From the NCBI RefSeq assembly GCF_023509035.1, contig NZ_CP075583.1, positions 1,054,001-1,118,000 of the forward strand: a DNA stretch of 64,000 nucleotides, in the 5' to 3' direction. The stretch is from Janthinobacterium lividum (GTDB taxonomy: Bacteria > Pseudomonadota > Gammaproteobacteria > Burkholderiales > Burkholderiaceae_D). Positions 19,731-28,563 of this stretch are shown piece after piece. Position numbers and translations under genes: made by a program. Every line of letters starts with the position of its first letter. Within the stretch, counting starts at the first letter, position 1. The notes beneath the pieces were generated by a model, which worked only from the letters and a program-made list of their open reading frames with translations, did no database searches and was not told the origin of the DNA.

Positions 19731-19872
19731 GGATGTACCCTGCATATAGAACTGCGTTTATCGGAGCAACGACTATTTCAGATCGCTGGTGGTCGATAAT
19801 TTATCGAAGTGCAGGGGAATGGATGTCGCCAAACACGATTTCAGACTCCGGAATGGCGATTCCGGAGTGCTT

Positions 19873-20931
19873 TCATGCGGAAATGGCCCTGGCCGCCGGG
19901 CTGGATTGGGCGCGGAAGCTGGCGGGCGTCTGTCCAGCCACTTTCTTGAAGGTCGAGTAGAAGGTGGAACTGGAATTGAATCCGCAGCGCTCGGCAACGG
20001 TATCCAGGTTCAGTTGCGGCTCGTCGGTCAATACCTGTTTCGCTTCGGCGATACGGTATTCGTTGATGTAAGTATTGAAGCTTTTGCTCAGCTTGTCATT
20101 CAGCACCTGCGATACCAGCGCCTGCGTGCATCCCGCCCGCTTGGCCAGTTGGGCCAGGGTGAGGTTCGGATTCAGATAGGATTTTTGCCCGCTCATCTGT
20201 TGTTCCAGCGCAGCGAGCACGGCAAGCGCATCTTCGTGCGTCAGGCGGCTATTTTGGTACTTCTGCTTCGGATCGGCAGGCGTCGAGGTTTCCTTTCTCA
20301 GCAGAAAGACCATGACCGCGACATGCAGCGAGAAGGTGAACGACAAGGCGCCGACAATATAGGACGTGAACGGCGTGCTCGCGTACGCCGCCAGCATGAC
20401 ACAGCTGCCTGCAAAGACGCTCAGCAGGAGCACGCTGCTGGTCGCCATCCGCTGTCCGTCGTTCAGCCATGCATGGCGGCTTTGCCAGAGCAACTTGGCA
20501 GTTGCCAGCAGGTAGCATAGCCAGAACACATGAATGGCATGGCTCGACAGGTCCCACACAGGACGATACGCGGAATACGGAAAGGCAACGCCTATACCAA
20601 TCAGCAGGAAGGACAAGCCCAGATGCCAGCGCCATTGTCGGCCGGCAGGCAGTTGCGTGAGCCCGGCCAGGAAAGAGCGCACATAGAGATAGGTCAAGGG
20701 ACCGATCAGCAGGCAAGCCGACAGGCCTAGCTGACGGAATTCGATTGCGATCGCAGGGTTGAAGTAGAGGAAGGCGGATTTGGCAGTGCGCACCCCGACG
20801 GCAAGCAGTAATGCACCGAGCATGCAGTCGGCGAGGCAGCGAGGCCGACGGCTGAAAAAATAGACGGCCAGGAAAATACCGTTGATGGCGCCAAGGGCGC
20901 TAAACAGGAACAGCAATTGGCGAGCGATCAT
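19873..20931 (-). CDS. AraC-family regulator with N-terminal membrane domain
   Basis: About 352 residues from MIARQLLFLFSALGAINGIF. Residues 1-220 carry about seven hydrophobic segments. The C-terminal HTH_18 part includes NPNLTLAQLAKRAGCTQALVSQVLNDK and the second helix pair TVAERCGFNSSSTFYSTFKK with VAGQTPASFR. This architecture is known from uncharacterised membrane AraC regulators thought to sense envelope or extracellular signals. It is divergent from murQ across 187 bases. Regulation of murQ is possible but not shown. No strong ribosome site precedes the start. Confidence 0.85.
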   Translation of the reverse strand: MIARQLLFLFSALGAINGIFLAVYFFSRRPRCLADCMLGALLLAVGVRTAKSAFLYFNPAIAIEFRQLGLSACLLIGPLTYLYVRSFLAGLTQLPAGRQWRWHLGLSFLLIGIGVAFPYSAYRPVWDLSSHAIHVFWLCYLLATAKLLWQSRHAWLNDGQRMATSSVLLLSVFAGSCVMLAAYASTPFTSYIVGALSFTFSLHVAVMVFLLRKETSTPADPKQKYQNSRLTHEDALAVLAALEQQMSGQKSYLNPNLTLAQLAKRAGCTQALVSQVLNDKLSKSFNTYINEYRIAEAKQVLTDEPQLNLDTVAERCGFNSSSTFYSTFKKVAGQTPASFRAQSSPAARAISA

Positions 20932-21118
20932 GGGGGGTGTCGTTGATGTTGGCGTCGAGCTGAAGTATAGACACAAAACGGGAGCGTATCGAAGTACAAG
21001 TAGCACACCACCTTCCTGCACTAGCCATAAGCTCCCGTTATGCCTGCACGCCAAGCTTTCATGGCTGATCTTGCACATCGGTATTAAACTGGTTTCACCT
21101 TCAACCATGTCGAGAATC

Positions 21119-22000
21119 ATGTTGAAAACTGAAACCCCGAGCCGGCGGCATCCGGATCTGGACCTGTATCCGGTGGAGCAACTGGTGGCGGCGCTGGTCG
21201 ATGACCAGTTCTGGGCCGTCGAAGCCGTGCGGCTGGCGTCGCCCGACATTGCTGCCGCCATCACGGCCGCCCTGCCCCGCATCGCCGCCGGCGGACGCCT
21301 GCTGTATGTGGGCGCCGGCACGTCGGGGCGCCTGGGCGTGCTCGACAGCGTTGAACTCAATCCCACGTTTTCCTGGCCGCCCGAGCGGGCCGTCGCCATC
21401 CTGGCAGGCGGCGCGGGCGCGATGTTTACGGCCGTCGAAGGGGCGGAAGATGATTTATCGCAAGGCGAGCGGGACTTGCTGGCCCTGCAGCCGCAAGCTA
21501 ACGACGTGGTGATCCTGCTGGCCGCCTCGGGCGCCACGCCCTACGTGCTGGGTGCGCTGCTGGCCGCGCGCACGGCGGGCGCCTTGACCATTGGCATCGC
21601 CAACAATGTGGACGCCCCCGTGGCGCACGAGGCGCAATGCGGCATCGTGCTCGACACAGGTATGGAAGTCATTTCCGGCAGCACGCGCTTGAAAGCGGGC
21701 ACGGCGCAAAAAATTACCCTGAACACGATTTCCAGCGCTCTGATGGTCGGTTTGCACAAGACTTACGGAAACTTGATGGTAGACTTGAAGCCGACCAACG
21801 CCAAGCTGATCTGGCGGGCGGTGCGTCTGACCATGCATGCCACCGGCGCCAGCGAGGCGCAGGCCAGGATTGTGCTGGAGCAATGCCAATTTCACGTCAA
21901 GGTGGCGATTGTTGCCTTGATCAAAAAAATCAACACAAACCAGGCACAGGCATTGTTGGCCGGCGCGGACGGCAGTGTGCGGGCGGCACTGGCGGCGTGA
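21119..22000 (+). CDS. murQ: N-acetylmuramic acid 6-phosphate etherase
   Basis: About 293 residues. LDLYPVEQLVAALVDDQ, the SIS-domain loop GGRLLYVGAGTSGRLGVLDS, and SGSTRLKAGTAQKITLNTIS are diagnostic MurQ motifs; the active-site glutamate is in VEGAEDD. It cleaves the lactyl ether of MurNAc-6-P to give GlcNAc-6-P and D-lactate, the committed step of MurNAc recycling. The start could be 21107 or 21119; neither has a strong ribosome site. It begins the run murQ-ampG-like-GHL10-kinase-amidase. Confidence 0.95.
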   Translation: MLKTETPSRRHPDLDLYPVEQLVAALVDDQFWAVEAVRLASPDIAAAITAALPRIAAGGRLLYVGAGTSGRLGVLDSVELNPTFSWPPERAVAILAGGAGAMFTAVEGAEDDLSQGERDLLALQPQANDVVILLAASGATPYVLGALLAARTAGALTIGIANNVDAPVAHEAQCGIVLDTGMEVISGSTRLKAGTAQKITLNTISSALMVGLHKTYGNLMVDLKPTNAKLIWRAVRLTMHATGASEAQARIVLEQCQFHVKVAIVALIKKINTNQAQALLAGADGSVRAALAA

Positions 22001-22045
22001 TCCGATGGCGCGGCATTCTTCTGTCTGGGAGACAAAGAAGGATGT

Positions 22046-23344
22046 ATGGAGCTAGTGAAACAAACCGTCGCGGCGCGCGCGAACAAGCCGTGGCTGTGGA
22101 TCCCTTCCCTGTATTTCGGCCAGGGCATCCCCTATGTAGTGGTCATGACCTTGTCCGTGATCATGTACAAGAACTATGGTTTTTCCAATACGGATATCGC
22201 GCTGTATACCAGCTGGCTGTATTTGCCCTGGGTCATCAAGCCCCTGTGGTCGCCCTTCATCGATATGTTCCGCACCAAGCGCTTCTGGATTGTCGGCTTG
22301 CAACTGGTGATCGGCGCCGCGCTGGCGCTGGTGGCCCTGACGACGTCCCTGCCGCACTTTTTCCAGATCAGCCTAGCCATCTTCTGGCTGATGGCTTTCA
22401 GTTCCGCCACGCATGACATTGCCGCCGATGGCTTTTACATGCTGGGCCTGGAAGAGCACCAGCAGGCGGCCTTTGTCGGCGTGCGCAGCACGTTTTACCG
22501 CCTGGCGATGATCGCGGGCCAGGGCGGCCTCGTGTATCTGGCCGGCTATTTGACGCATGCGACGGGCAATGTGCAACTGGCCTGGTCCGTCGTGTTCGCG
22601 ATTTTGGCGGGCCTGTTCATCGCCCTCTTCCTGTATCACTACTTCGTTTTACCGAAACCCAAGGAGGACCGCCCCAGCATCCAGGGCGCCGGTATTTCTC
22701 CGTTGCAGGAATTCATCGCCACTTTTGCGTCGTTCTTCAAGAAGAAGGATATTCTCGTCATTCTGGGATTTTTGCTGCTGTTCCGCCTCGGCGAAGCGCA
22801 ACTGTTGAAGTTGGCCGCGCCCTTCCTGCTCGACCCCGTCGCCAAGGGCGGCCTGGGCCTCAGCACGGAACAGGTGGGCCTCGTCTACGGCACCATCGGC
22901 GTGATCGCTTTGACCCTGGGCGGCTTGCTGGGAGGCTTCATCATTTCCCGCTTCGGCCTGAAACGCTGTTTGTGGATCATGGTGCTGTCCGTCCACTTGC
23001 CCGACCTGGTCTTTGTTTACCTGGCCAGCGCCTTGCCCAGCAGCATTTATGTGATCGCCGGTGGGATTGCGCTTGAGCAATTTGGCTATGGCTTCGGTTT
23101 TGCTTCGTATATGTTGTACATGATCATGGTGTCCGATGGCGCGCATAAAACGGCCCATTACGCCATTTGCACGGGTTTCATGGCCCTGGGTATGATGTTG
23201 CCGGGCATGGCCAGCGGCTGGATCCAGCAAATGCTTGGCTACCAGCACTTCTTTATCTGGGTCTGCATCGCCACGATTCCTGCCTTCATCATGGCCGCGC
23301 TGGTCAAGATCGATCCCGAATTCGGCAAGAAGGCCGAGGCCTGA
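22046..23344 (+). CDS. ampG: MFS transporter, AmpG-like muropeptide permease
   Basis: A 432-residue integral membrane protein with about 12 hydrophobic segments. The N-terminal SLYFGQGIPYVVVMTLSVIM and ATHDIAADGFYM resemble AmpG, which brings GlcNAc-anhydroMurNAc peptides across the inner membrane. It is shorter than E. coli AmpG (491), like many betaproteobacterial forms. AAGAAGG precedes the ATG. Its position 45 bases after murQ supports a wall-recycling role, although the exact substrate (muropeptide or free MurNAc) is not readable. Confidence 0.82.
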   Translation: MELVKQTVAARANKPWLWIPSLYFGQGIPYVVVMTLSVIMYKNYGFSNTDIALYTSWLYLPWVIKPLWSPFIDMFRTKRFWIVGLQLVIGAALALVALTTSLPHFFQISLAIFWLMAFSSATHDIAADGFYMLGLEEHQQAAFVGVRSTFYRLAMIAGQGGLVYLAGYLTHATGNVQLAWSVVFAILAGLFIALFLYHYFVLPKPKEDRPSIQGAGISPLQEFIATFASFFKKKDILVILGFLLLFRLGEAQLLKLAAPFLLDPVAKGGLGLSTEQVGLVYGTIGVIALTLGGLLGGFIISRFGLKRCLWIMVLSVHLPDLVFVYLASALPSSIYVIAGGIALEQFGYGFGFASYMLYMIMVSDGAHKTAHYAICTGFMALGMMLPGMASGWIQQMLGYQHFFIWVCIATIPAFIMAALVKIDPEFGKKAEA

Positions 23345-23354
23345 TTCTTTTGAA

Positions 23355-23385
23355 CTGTGCGCCCGCAAGGATGTCGGGCGCACAG
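23355..23385 (+). terminator. Hairpin after the AmpG-like gene
   Basis: CTGTGCGCCCG at 23355-23365 pairs exactly with CGGGCGCACAG at 23375-23385 around a 9-base loop. TAAAA follows, with no T run. It may stabilise or partially terminate the upstream transcript. Confidence 0.5.
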
Positions 23386-23435
23386 TAAAATGCCCGCACC
23401 GATAGACCTGCGCTCCACCACTGCAAGGAATTGTT

Positions 23436-25097
23436 TTGTTGTCTACTTTCAAAAAACGCCTGGGCGCCACGGCTGGCGTGCTGGCCGCGCTGGCCACCGC
23501 CACATTGCTCAGCAGCTGTACCAGCACCAAACTGCCCTCCGCAGTGACGCCGGGCGAAGCGGGTTTGCCGGCCGTGCCGCCCGTACAGCACATCACGGGC
23601 GAAGTGCCGCCGCCGGCGCCGCGCGAATTCCGCGCCGCCTGGGTCTCGACGGTCGCCAATATCGATTGGCCCAGCCGCAGCAATTTGCCTGTCGCCAAGC
23701 AGCAAGCCGAGGCGATCGCCATCCTCGACCGCGCCAAGTCCTTGAATCTGAACGCGATTGTGCTGCAGGTACGGCCCAGCGCCGACACGATTTACCCGTC
23801 GCAGCTGGAGCCGTGGTCGGAATACCTGACCGGCAAGCAGGGGCAGCCGCCGTTGCCCATGTATGACCCGCTGGCTTTCTGGGTGGCGCAGGCGCATGTG
23901 CGCGGCCTGGAATTGCACGCCTGGTTCAACCCTTACCGGGCCCGTCACGCGACGGCCAAGTCGCCGCTGGCGCGCGACAGTTTCGCTTCCACCAATCCGG
24001 CATCCGTCAAGCAATACGGCCGCTACCTGTGGATGGACCCGGGCGACGCCGCCGCTTCTAGGCACACGACCGACGTGGTGCTGGACGTGGTGCGCCGCTA
24101 CGATATCGATGGCGTGCACATCGACGACTACTTTTATCCGTATCCGATCGACGCGCCTGGCGCCGGTGCGGGAGCCGAGACGGCCGCGCTGGATGCGGGC
24201 AATGGCGGCGCCAAGCGCGAACTGCCGTTCCCCGATGAGCCTTCCTGGCAGCAATATCTGCTGGCCGGTGGCCAGCTGGACCGCCCTTCCTGGCGCCGTC
24301 AGAACGTCAACCAGCTGATCGAAGCCTTGTATACAGGCATCCACCGCGAAAAGAGCTGGGTGCGCTTCGGCATCAGCCCGTTCGGCATTGGCCGTCCTGA
24401 CCGCCGTCCTGCCGGCATCGTCGGTTTCAGCCAGTACGATAAATTGTATGCGGATGCGGAACTGTGGCTGGCCAAGGGCTGGCTCGACTATCTGTCGCCG
24501 CAGCTGTACTGGCCCGTGGCGCAGGCACCGCAAGCGTTTGGCGTGCTGCTCGACTACTGGCTGGCGCAAAATCCGTATGGCCGCCACGTGTGGCCGGGTT
24601 TATATACGAGCCGTATCGACAATTCCGCCAAGTCCTTCACGCCGCAAGAGATCATCAAGCAGATCGAAGTGACGCGCACGCGTCCCGGCGCGAATGGCCA
24701 AGTGCATTTCAGCATGGCGCCCCTGATGCAGAACCGCAAGGGTGTCAGCGAGCAACTCAAGGCGAACGTGTATCAGAGCCCTGCCCTGATTCCCGCCACG
24801 CCGTGGCTGGGCAAGGAAGCGCCCGGCACGCCGGTGCTGGCCTTGCGCCGCGATTCCACCAGCTTGAACGTGAAATTGACGGCGGGTGGTGGCAAACCCG
24901 TGGCGCAGTACGCCGTGTGGGCGCGCTATGGCGAAGACTGGCGCTTCACGGTGGTCACGGGCGTGCAGGGCGAGCTGACCCTGGTTGATGATGCCACTGG
25001 TAAAGTCAACGCGGTGGTGGTCAGCGCCGTGGACCGCCTCGGCAATGAAAGCCCCCGCGTCACCGTGCGCGCACCATTTACGGCCCCCGCCAAGTAA
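23436..25097 (+). CDS. GHL10-type (family 10-like) glycosyl hydrolase lipoprotein
   Basis: A 553-residue protein starting at TTG with AAGGAA upstream. The lipobox is LSSC (Cys about residue 28). The GHL10/DUF187 barrel begins at REFRAAWVSTVANIDWPS and contains LELHAWFNPYRA, DGVHIDDYFYPYP (acidic catalytic candidates) and WVRFGISPFGIGRPD. A C-terminal fibronectin-III-like domain ends the protein. Enzymes of this group are thought to cut glycan strands, some of them denuded peptidoglycan; that function would fit the adjacent murQ and amidase. As a lipoprotein it would act in the periplasm. Confidence 0.85.
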   Translation: MLSTFKKRLGATAGVLAALATATLLSSCTSTKLPSAVTPGEAGLPAVPPVQHITGEVPPPAPREFRAAWVSTVANIDWPSRSNLPVAKQQAEAIAILDRAKSLNLNAIVLQVRPSADTIYPSQLEPWSEYLTGKQGQPPLPMYDPLAFWVAQAHVRGLELHAWFNPYRARHATAKSPLARDSFASTNPASVKQYGRYLWMDPGDAAASRHTTDVVLDVVRRYDIDGVHIDDYFYPYPIDAPGAGAGAETAALDAGNGGAKRELPFPDEPSWQQYLLAGGQLDRPSWRRQNVNQLIEALYTGIHREKSWVRFGISPFGIGRPDRRPAGIVGFSQYDKLYADAELWLAKGWLDYLSPQLYWPVAQAPQAFGVLLDYWLAQNPYGRHVWPGLYTSRIDNSAKSFTPQEIIKQIEVTRTRPGANGQVHFSMAPLMQNRKGVSEQLKANVYQSPALIPATPWLGKEAPGTPVLALRRDSTSLNVKLTAGGGKPVAQYAVWARYGEDWRFTVVTGVQGELTLVDDATGKVNAVVVSAVDRLGNESPRVTVRAPFTAPAK

Positions 25098-25120
25098 TTG
25101 TTCACCGCTAGTCCATAACC

Positions 25121-25157
25121 TGCAGGCATGAAACATGCGTAAGCTTTCATGCCTGCA
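25121..25157 (+). repeat. Perfect 13-bp inverted repeat between GHL10 gene and kinase
   Basis: TGCAGGCATGAAA (25121-25133) and TTTCATGCCTGCA (25145-25157) surround 11 bases, 28 bases before the kinase start. There is no T run, so it could be an operator or a processing hairpin. The murQ leader has a related string, AAGCTTTCATG, near 21050. Confidence 0.55.
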
Positions 25158-25184
25158 AGTTCAGCTTGGCTTTACACTCATGCC

Positions 25185-26132
25185 ATGATTTCCATCCCTG
25201 CAAACAATATTGACACTGCCGTGCTCGGGCTGGGCATCGACGCGGGCGGCACGCAGACGCGCTGGGCCCTGGCCACCGTCGACGGCGCCATCGTGGCCGA
25301 TAGTGCCGTGGAAGGCTTATCTGCCTTGCAAATGGGCAGCGATGCGGGCCGCGCGGCCATGCATGCCACTTTTACCAGGCTGTGCCAGGCCGTGCTGGCC
25401 GTCGGCCGGCCACGCGCCGTGGTGGCGGGCTTGACGGGCTTTGGTGGTGATGATGTGGCACTGGCGCAAGCGCTGGCCGCCTTGCTGGCGCTGGACGCCG
25501 CCGACGTCAGTGTATGCAACGATATCGAGATTGCCTATCGCGACAGCTTTGATCCAGGTCAGGGTTATCTAGTCTACGCTGGCACGGGCTCGATCGCCGC
25601 CTGGATTGATACGGATGGCGTGTTTCACCGCGCGGGCGGGCGCGGCGTGCTGCTCGACGATGGCGGCGGCGGCTACTGGATCGCGCGCGAAGCCTTGCGC
25701 CACATCTGGCGCCGCGAAGACGAGGCGCCCGGCAGCTGGCAAGGGTCGCCCATGGCCGGGGCCGTGTTTGCGCATCTCGGCGGCAGCGACTGGTCGCTGT
25801 CGCGCGCCTTCATGTATGGCCAGGACCGGGGCGCCATCGGCCGGCTGGCATTGGCCGTGGCTGCCAGTGCGGATGCCGACCCGCTGGCGCTGGACATCTT
25901 GCAGCGCGCAGGACAGGAACTGGCGCGCCTGGCGCTGGCCCTGACGGCGCGCTACGGTCCGCGTCCCGTGGTGCTGGCGGGCCGTGCGGCACAGTTGCAC
26001 CCGGCCATTGCGGTTGCCATGCGCGCCGCTTTGCCGGTATCGTTGATGATGGAGCAAAAAATTGCCCGTGCGCATGAGGCTGCGGCCAAGCTGGCAGCCC
26101 GGGCAGCCAGCCAGCGTACTGGCAAGAACTGA
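25185..26132 (+). CDS. BadF/BadG-family sugar kinase (GlcNAc/MurNAc kinase-like)
   Basis: About 315 residues. The ASKHA-fold phosphate loops are GLGIDAGGTQTRWALAT (residues about 9-25) and YAGTGSIAAWI, followed by GGRGVLLDDGGGGYWIARE. The family includes N-acetylglucosamine kinases and the Clostridium MurK, which phosphorylates both GlcNAc and MurNAc. With murQ close by, a MurNAc kinase role that makes the MurQ substrate is attractive but inferred. The chosen ATG at 25185 lacks a good ribosome site; 25149 is an alternative. Confidence 0.8.
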   Translation: MISIPANNIDTAVLGLGIDAGGTQTRWALATVDGAIVADSAVEGLSALQMGSDAGRAAMHATFTRLCQAVLAVGRPRAVVAGLTGFGGDDVALAQALAALLALDAADVSVCNDIEIAYRDSFDPGQGYLVYAGTGSIAAWIDTDGVFHRAGGRGVLLDDGGGGYWIAREALRHIWRREDEAPGSWQGSPMAGAVFAHLGGSDWSLSRAFMYGQDRGAIGRLALAVAASADADPLALDILQRAGQELARLALALTARYGPRPVVLAGRAAQLHPAIAVAMRAALPVSLMMEQKIARAHEAAAKLAARAASQRTGKN

Positions 26133-26162
26133 CTATTTTATTAACCCGAACATGGATCTTTC

Positions 26163-26963
26163 ATGAAAAAAATCGCCCTCGCCCTGCTGGTGGCCCTGCT
26201 CTCCGCCTGTACCACGCCCGCGCCGCACCTCGACCATAGCCTGACGGCGCGCAGCCAGAGCCCGCGCGTGAAATTCATCGTCATCCATTACACGGTCAGC
26301 GACCTGCCCCGCTCGATCAAGATCCTGACGGAACAAGTAGTCAGCAGCCATTATTTGCTGACCGACACGGACAAGCCGAAGTTTTACGTGCTGGTCGACG
26401 AATCGCGCCAGGCTAATCACGCGGGTGTGAGTAACTGGAAGACTTATACACAGTTGAATGTCAGCTCGATCGGCATCGAGATCGTCAACCCCGGCTACAA
26501 GGACACGCCGGAAGGCCGTCTCTGGTATCCATTTCCGCAGGCGCAGATCGATGAGCTGATTCCGCTGTTGAAAGATATCCAGGCCCGTTACAACATCGCG
26601 CCGGAAAATATCCTGGGCCACAACGAAATCGCCCCGCAGCGCAAGCAGGATCCGGGTCCCCTGTTTCCATGGCGCCAGCTGGCCGATGCGGGCCTGATCG
26701 TCTGGCCGGACGCGAACCGCGTGGCAGCGCAGCGAATCATTTTTGAGCAGCAAGTGCCGGACGCCGTCTGGTTCCAGAAAAAGCTGGCCCAGCACGGCTA
26801 TGCGACGCCGAATACGGGCGTCTTCGATGAAGCGACGCGCAATGTGTTGATCGCCTTCCAGATGAAATACCGCAATACACTGTTTGATGGCACGCCCGAT
26901 GGCGAAACGGCGGCCCTGCTGGAAGTGCTGACGACGCCGGCCCCAGCTGTTGCAACAAAGTAG
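26163..26963 (+). CDS. amiD: N-acetylmuramoyl-L-alanine amidase, AmiD-type lipoprotein
   Basis: A 266-residue protein. The signal MKKIALALLVALLSAC ends in a lipobox. The Amidase_2 domain has the zinc ligands in FIVIHYTVSD and NILGHNEIAPQRKQDPG, with SIGIEIVNPG between. A C-terminal peptidoglycan-binding domain follows (YATPNTGVFDEATRNVLIAFQMKY). It removes stem peptides from MurNAc or anhydroMurNAc and would be anchored in the outer membrane. It is 30 bases after the kinase. Confidence 0.92.
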   Translation: MKKIALALLVALLSACTTPAPHLDHSLTARSQSPRVKFIVIHYTVSDLPRSIKILTEQVVSSHYLLTDTDKPKFYVLVDESRQANHAGVSNWKTYTQLNVSSIGIEIVNPGYKDTPEGRLWYPFPQAQIDELIPLLKDIQARYNIAPENILGHNEIAPQRKQDPGPLFPWRQLADAGLIVWPDANRVAAQRIIFEQQVPDAVWFQKKLAQHGYATPNTGVFDEATRNVLIAFQMKYRNTLFDGTPDGETAALLEVLTTPAPAVATK

Positions 26964-27046
26964 CACTGCCGTTCCAGCCCATGACTTTTTCTTATATGCT
27001 GAACATTGACGGCCCAGGCGGCCATGGCAAGGTAAAGGAATAGCTC

Positions 27047-27949
27047 ATGCGGCTGCGTCATATCGAAGTGTTTCACGCCATCATGCAAGTTGGCACCATC
27101 AGCGGCGCCGCCCAGGTGCTGCATATCTCGCAACCGGCCGTGACCAAGGTCTTGCAGCATTGCGAATTGCAACTGGGCATGCCGCTGTTCGAGCGCGTGC
27201 GGGGCAAGCTGTACCCGAAGCCGGAGGCGCACCGTTTGTTTGTTGAAACGGAAAAGCTCAACCGCGACTTATTGGGTATCCGCCGCCTGGCGGCCAGCCT
27301 GAAGGGCCACGCGGTGGAAACCATCCGCCTGGTCTCCACGCCGACGATCGCCATCAGCGTCTTGCCGTTTGCCATGACGGAATGGCGGCGCGACTTTCCC
27401 CACACACGTTGCCAGCTGGCCACCCACCACACGGGCGAGATCGTCAATACTCTGCGCCTGGGCGAAGCGGACCTGGCGGTGTCGCTGCAAGACCCGCGCC
27501 ATCCGGGCATCGTGGCCGAACCGATTGCGCAGGGCGTCATGACGGTGATCGCGCCGGCCGGCACCTGGCATGCGGCCGATTGCGGCACGCCCTTGACGGC
27601 GCATGGCCTGAATGGCGAGCTGATCGGCCATGCGGATAACGATCCGCTGGGCGAACTGGTGGTCGCCGCCTGCGAGGCGCAGGATATCCACCCCGTCTTT
27701 TCCACCGTGGTGCAAACCTATCAAATTGCCCGTTCCCTGGTGGAAGCGGGCGCCGGCATGGCCGTGGTCGACCCGTTTACGGCCGCGTCTGGCTCGCCCG
27801 AGCGGCTGCAGCGCCGTCCTTGGGCGCCAGCCATCCCCATCCAACTGTATTTATTGACGGCGAGCCACTCGCCGCTGTCGCATGGCGCGCGGCGCCTGGC
27901 CGACAGCATTGGCGTGGCCGCGCGCAACTGCCTGGAAAGAGGAGTCTGA
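27047..27949 (+). CDS. LysR-family transcriptional regulator
   Basis: A 300-residue protein with the usual N-terminal helix-turn-helix (MRLRHIEVFHAIMQVGTISG, AAQVLHISQPAVTKVLQHCE, FERVRGKLYPKPEA) and a substrate-binding domain. It overlaps the dipeptidase gene by one base (TGATG), so the pair is translationally coupled. LysR regulators usually control neighbours, here the dipeptidase and possibly the amidase. The effector is unknown; an amino acid or dipeptide is a guess. Confidence 0.9.
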   Translation: MRLRHIEVFHAIMQVGTISGAAQVLHISQPAVTKVLQHCELQLGMPLFERVRGKLYPKPEAHRLFVETEKLNRDLLGIRRLAASLKGHAVETIRLVSTPTIAISVLPFAMTEWRRDFPHTRCQLATHHTGEIVNTLRLGEADLAVSLQDPRHPGIVAEPIAQGVMTVIAPAGTWHAADCGTPLTAHGLNGELIGHADNDPLGELVVAACEAQDIHPVFSTVVQTYQIARSLVEAGAGMAVVDPFTAASGSPERLQRRPWAPAIPIQLYLLTASHSPLSHGARRLADSIGVAARNCLERGV

Positions 27950-28563
27950 TGTCTGTTGCAAGCTTGCAATTGGAAGCGGTCGGCAGCGATCCGCAATTTC
28001 GCCACCTGAGCAGCATCGCCGGCATCGCCGTCGACTTGCGCTATGCCACGCCCGACAATTTCGTCGGCCGCGATTTATACAGCCCCATCGATTGCGCCTG
28101 GCTGCACCGCGATGCGGCCGCGGCACTGGAACAGGCCGTGGCCTGGCTGGCCGCGCATCGCCCCGATCATCATCTATTGGTGCTCGACGCCTTGCGCCCG
28201 CAGCGGGTGCAGCAGCAACTGTGGGATGCGCTGCAGGGAACGGAGTTGCTGGGCTATATCGCGGAACCGTCGCGCGGCTCGATCCACTCATTTGGTATGG
28301 CGCTCGACATCACCATCGTGGGGCCGGATGGTCAGGAACTGGACATGGGCACAGGCTTCGATGATCTGAGTGAGCGCTCGCATCCGGCGTTGGAGCTGGT
28401 TTTGCTGGAAAAGGGAGAAATCACGGAGGAGCACGTGGCGCATCGCCGCTTGTTGCGCGACGCCCTGTTCCAGGCGGGCTTTTTCGGCATCAACAGCGAA
28501 TGGTGGCATTTCGATTGCGGCGACCGGGTGCTGGTGCGCCAGACCTACACCCGGGTTCTCTGA
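27949..28563 (+). CDS. ddpX: D-alanyl-D-alanine dipeptidase (VanX/DdpX family)
   Basis: About 204 residues. The zinc and catalytic motifs are SIHSFGMALDIT (SxHxxGxAxD) and NSEWWHFD (ExxH). LDALRPQRVQQQLWD is also family-typical. It hydrolyses D-Ala-D-Ala released from wall peptides. In a Gram-negative this is a nutrient or recycling enzyme rather than vancomycin resistance; vanH and vanA are not seen here. GGAG precedes the start, which overlaps the LysR stop. Confidence 0.92.
   Translation: MSVASLQLEAVGSDPQFRHLSSIAGIAVDLRYATPDNFVGRDLYSPIDCAWLHRDAAAALEQAVAWLAAHRPDHHLLVLDALRPQRVQQQLWDALQGTELLGYIAEPSRGSIHSFGMALDITIVGPDGQELDMGTGFDDLSERSHPALELVLLEKGEITEEHVAHRRLLRDALFQAGFFGINSEWWHFDCGDRVLVRQTYTRVL

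Noticed and set aside
27949..28563. Vancomycin-resistance gene vanX
   Set aside because: There are no vanH or vanA neighbours and the host is Gram-negative; a DdpX-type recycling enzyme fits better.
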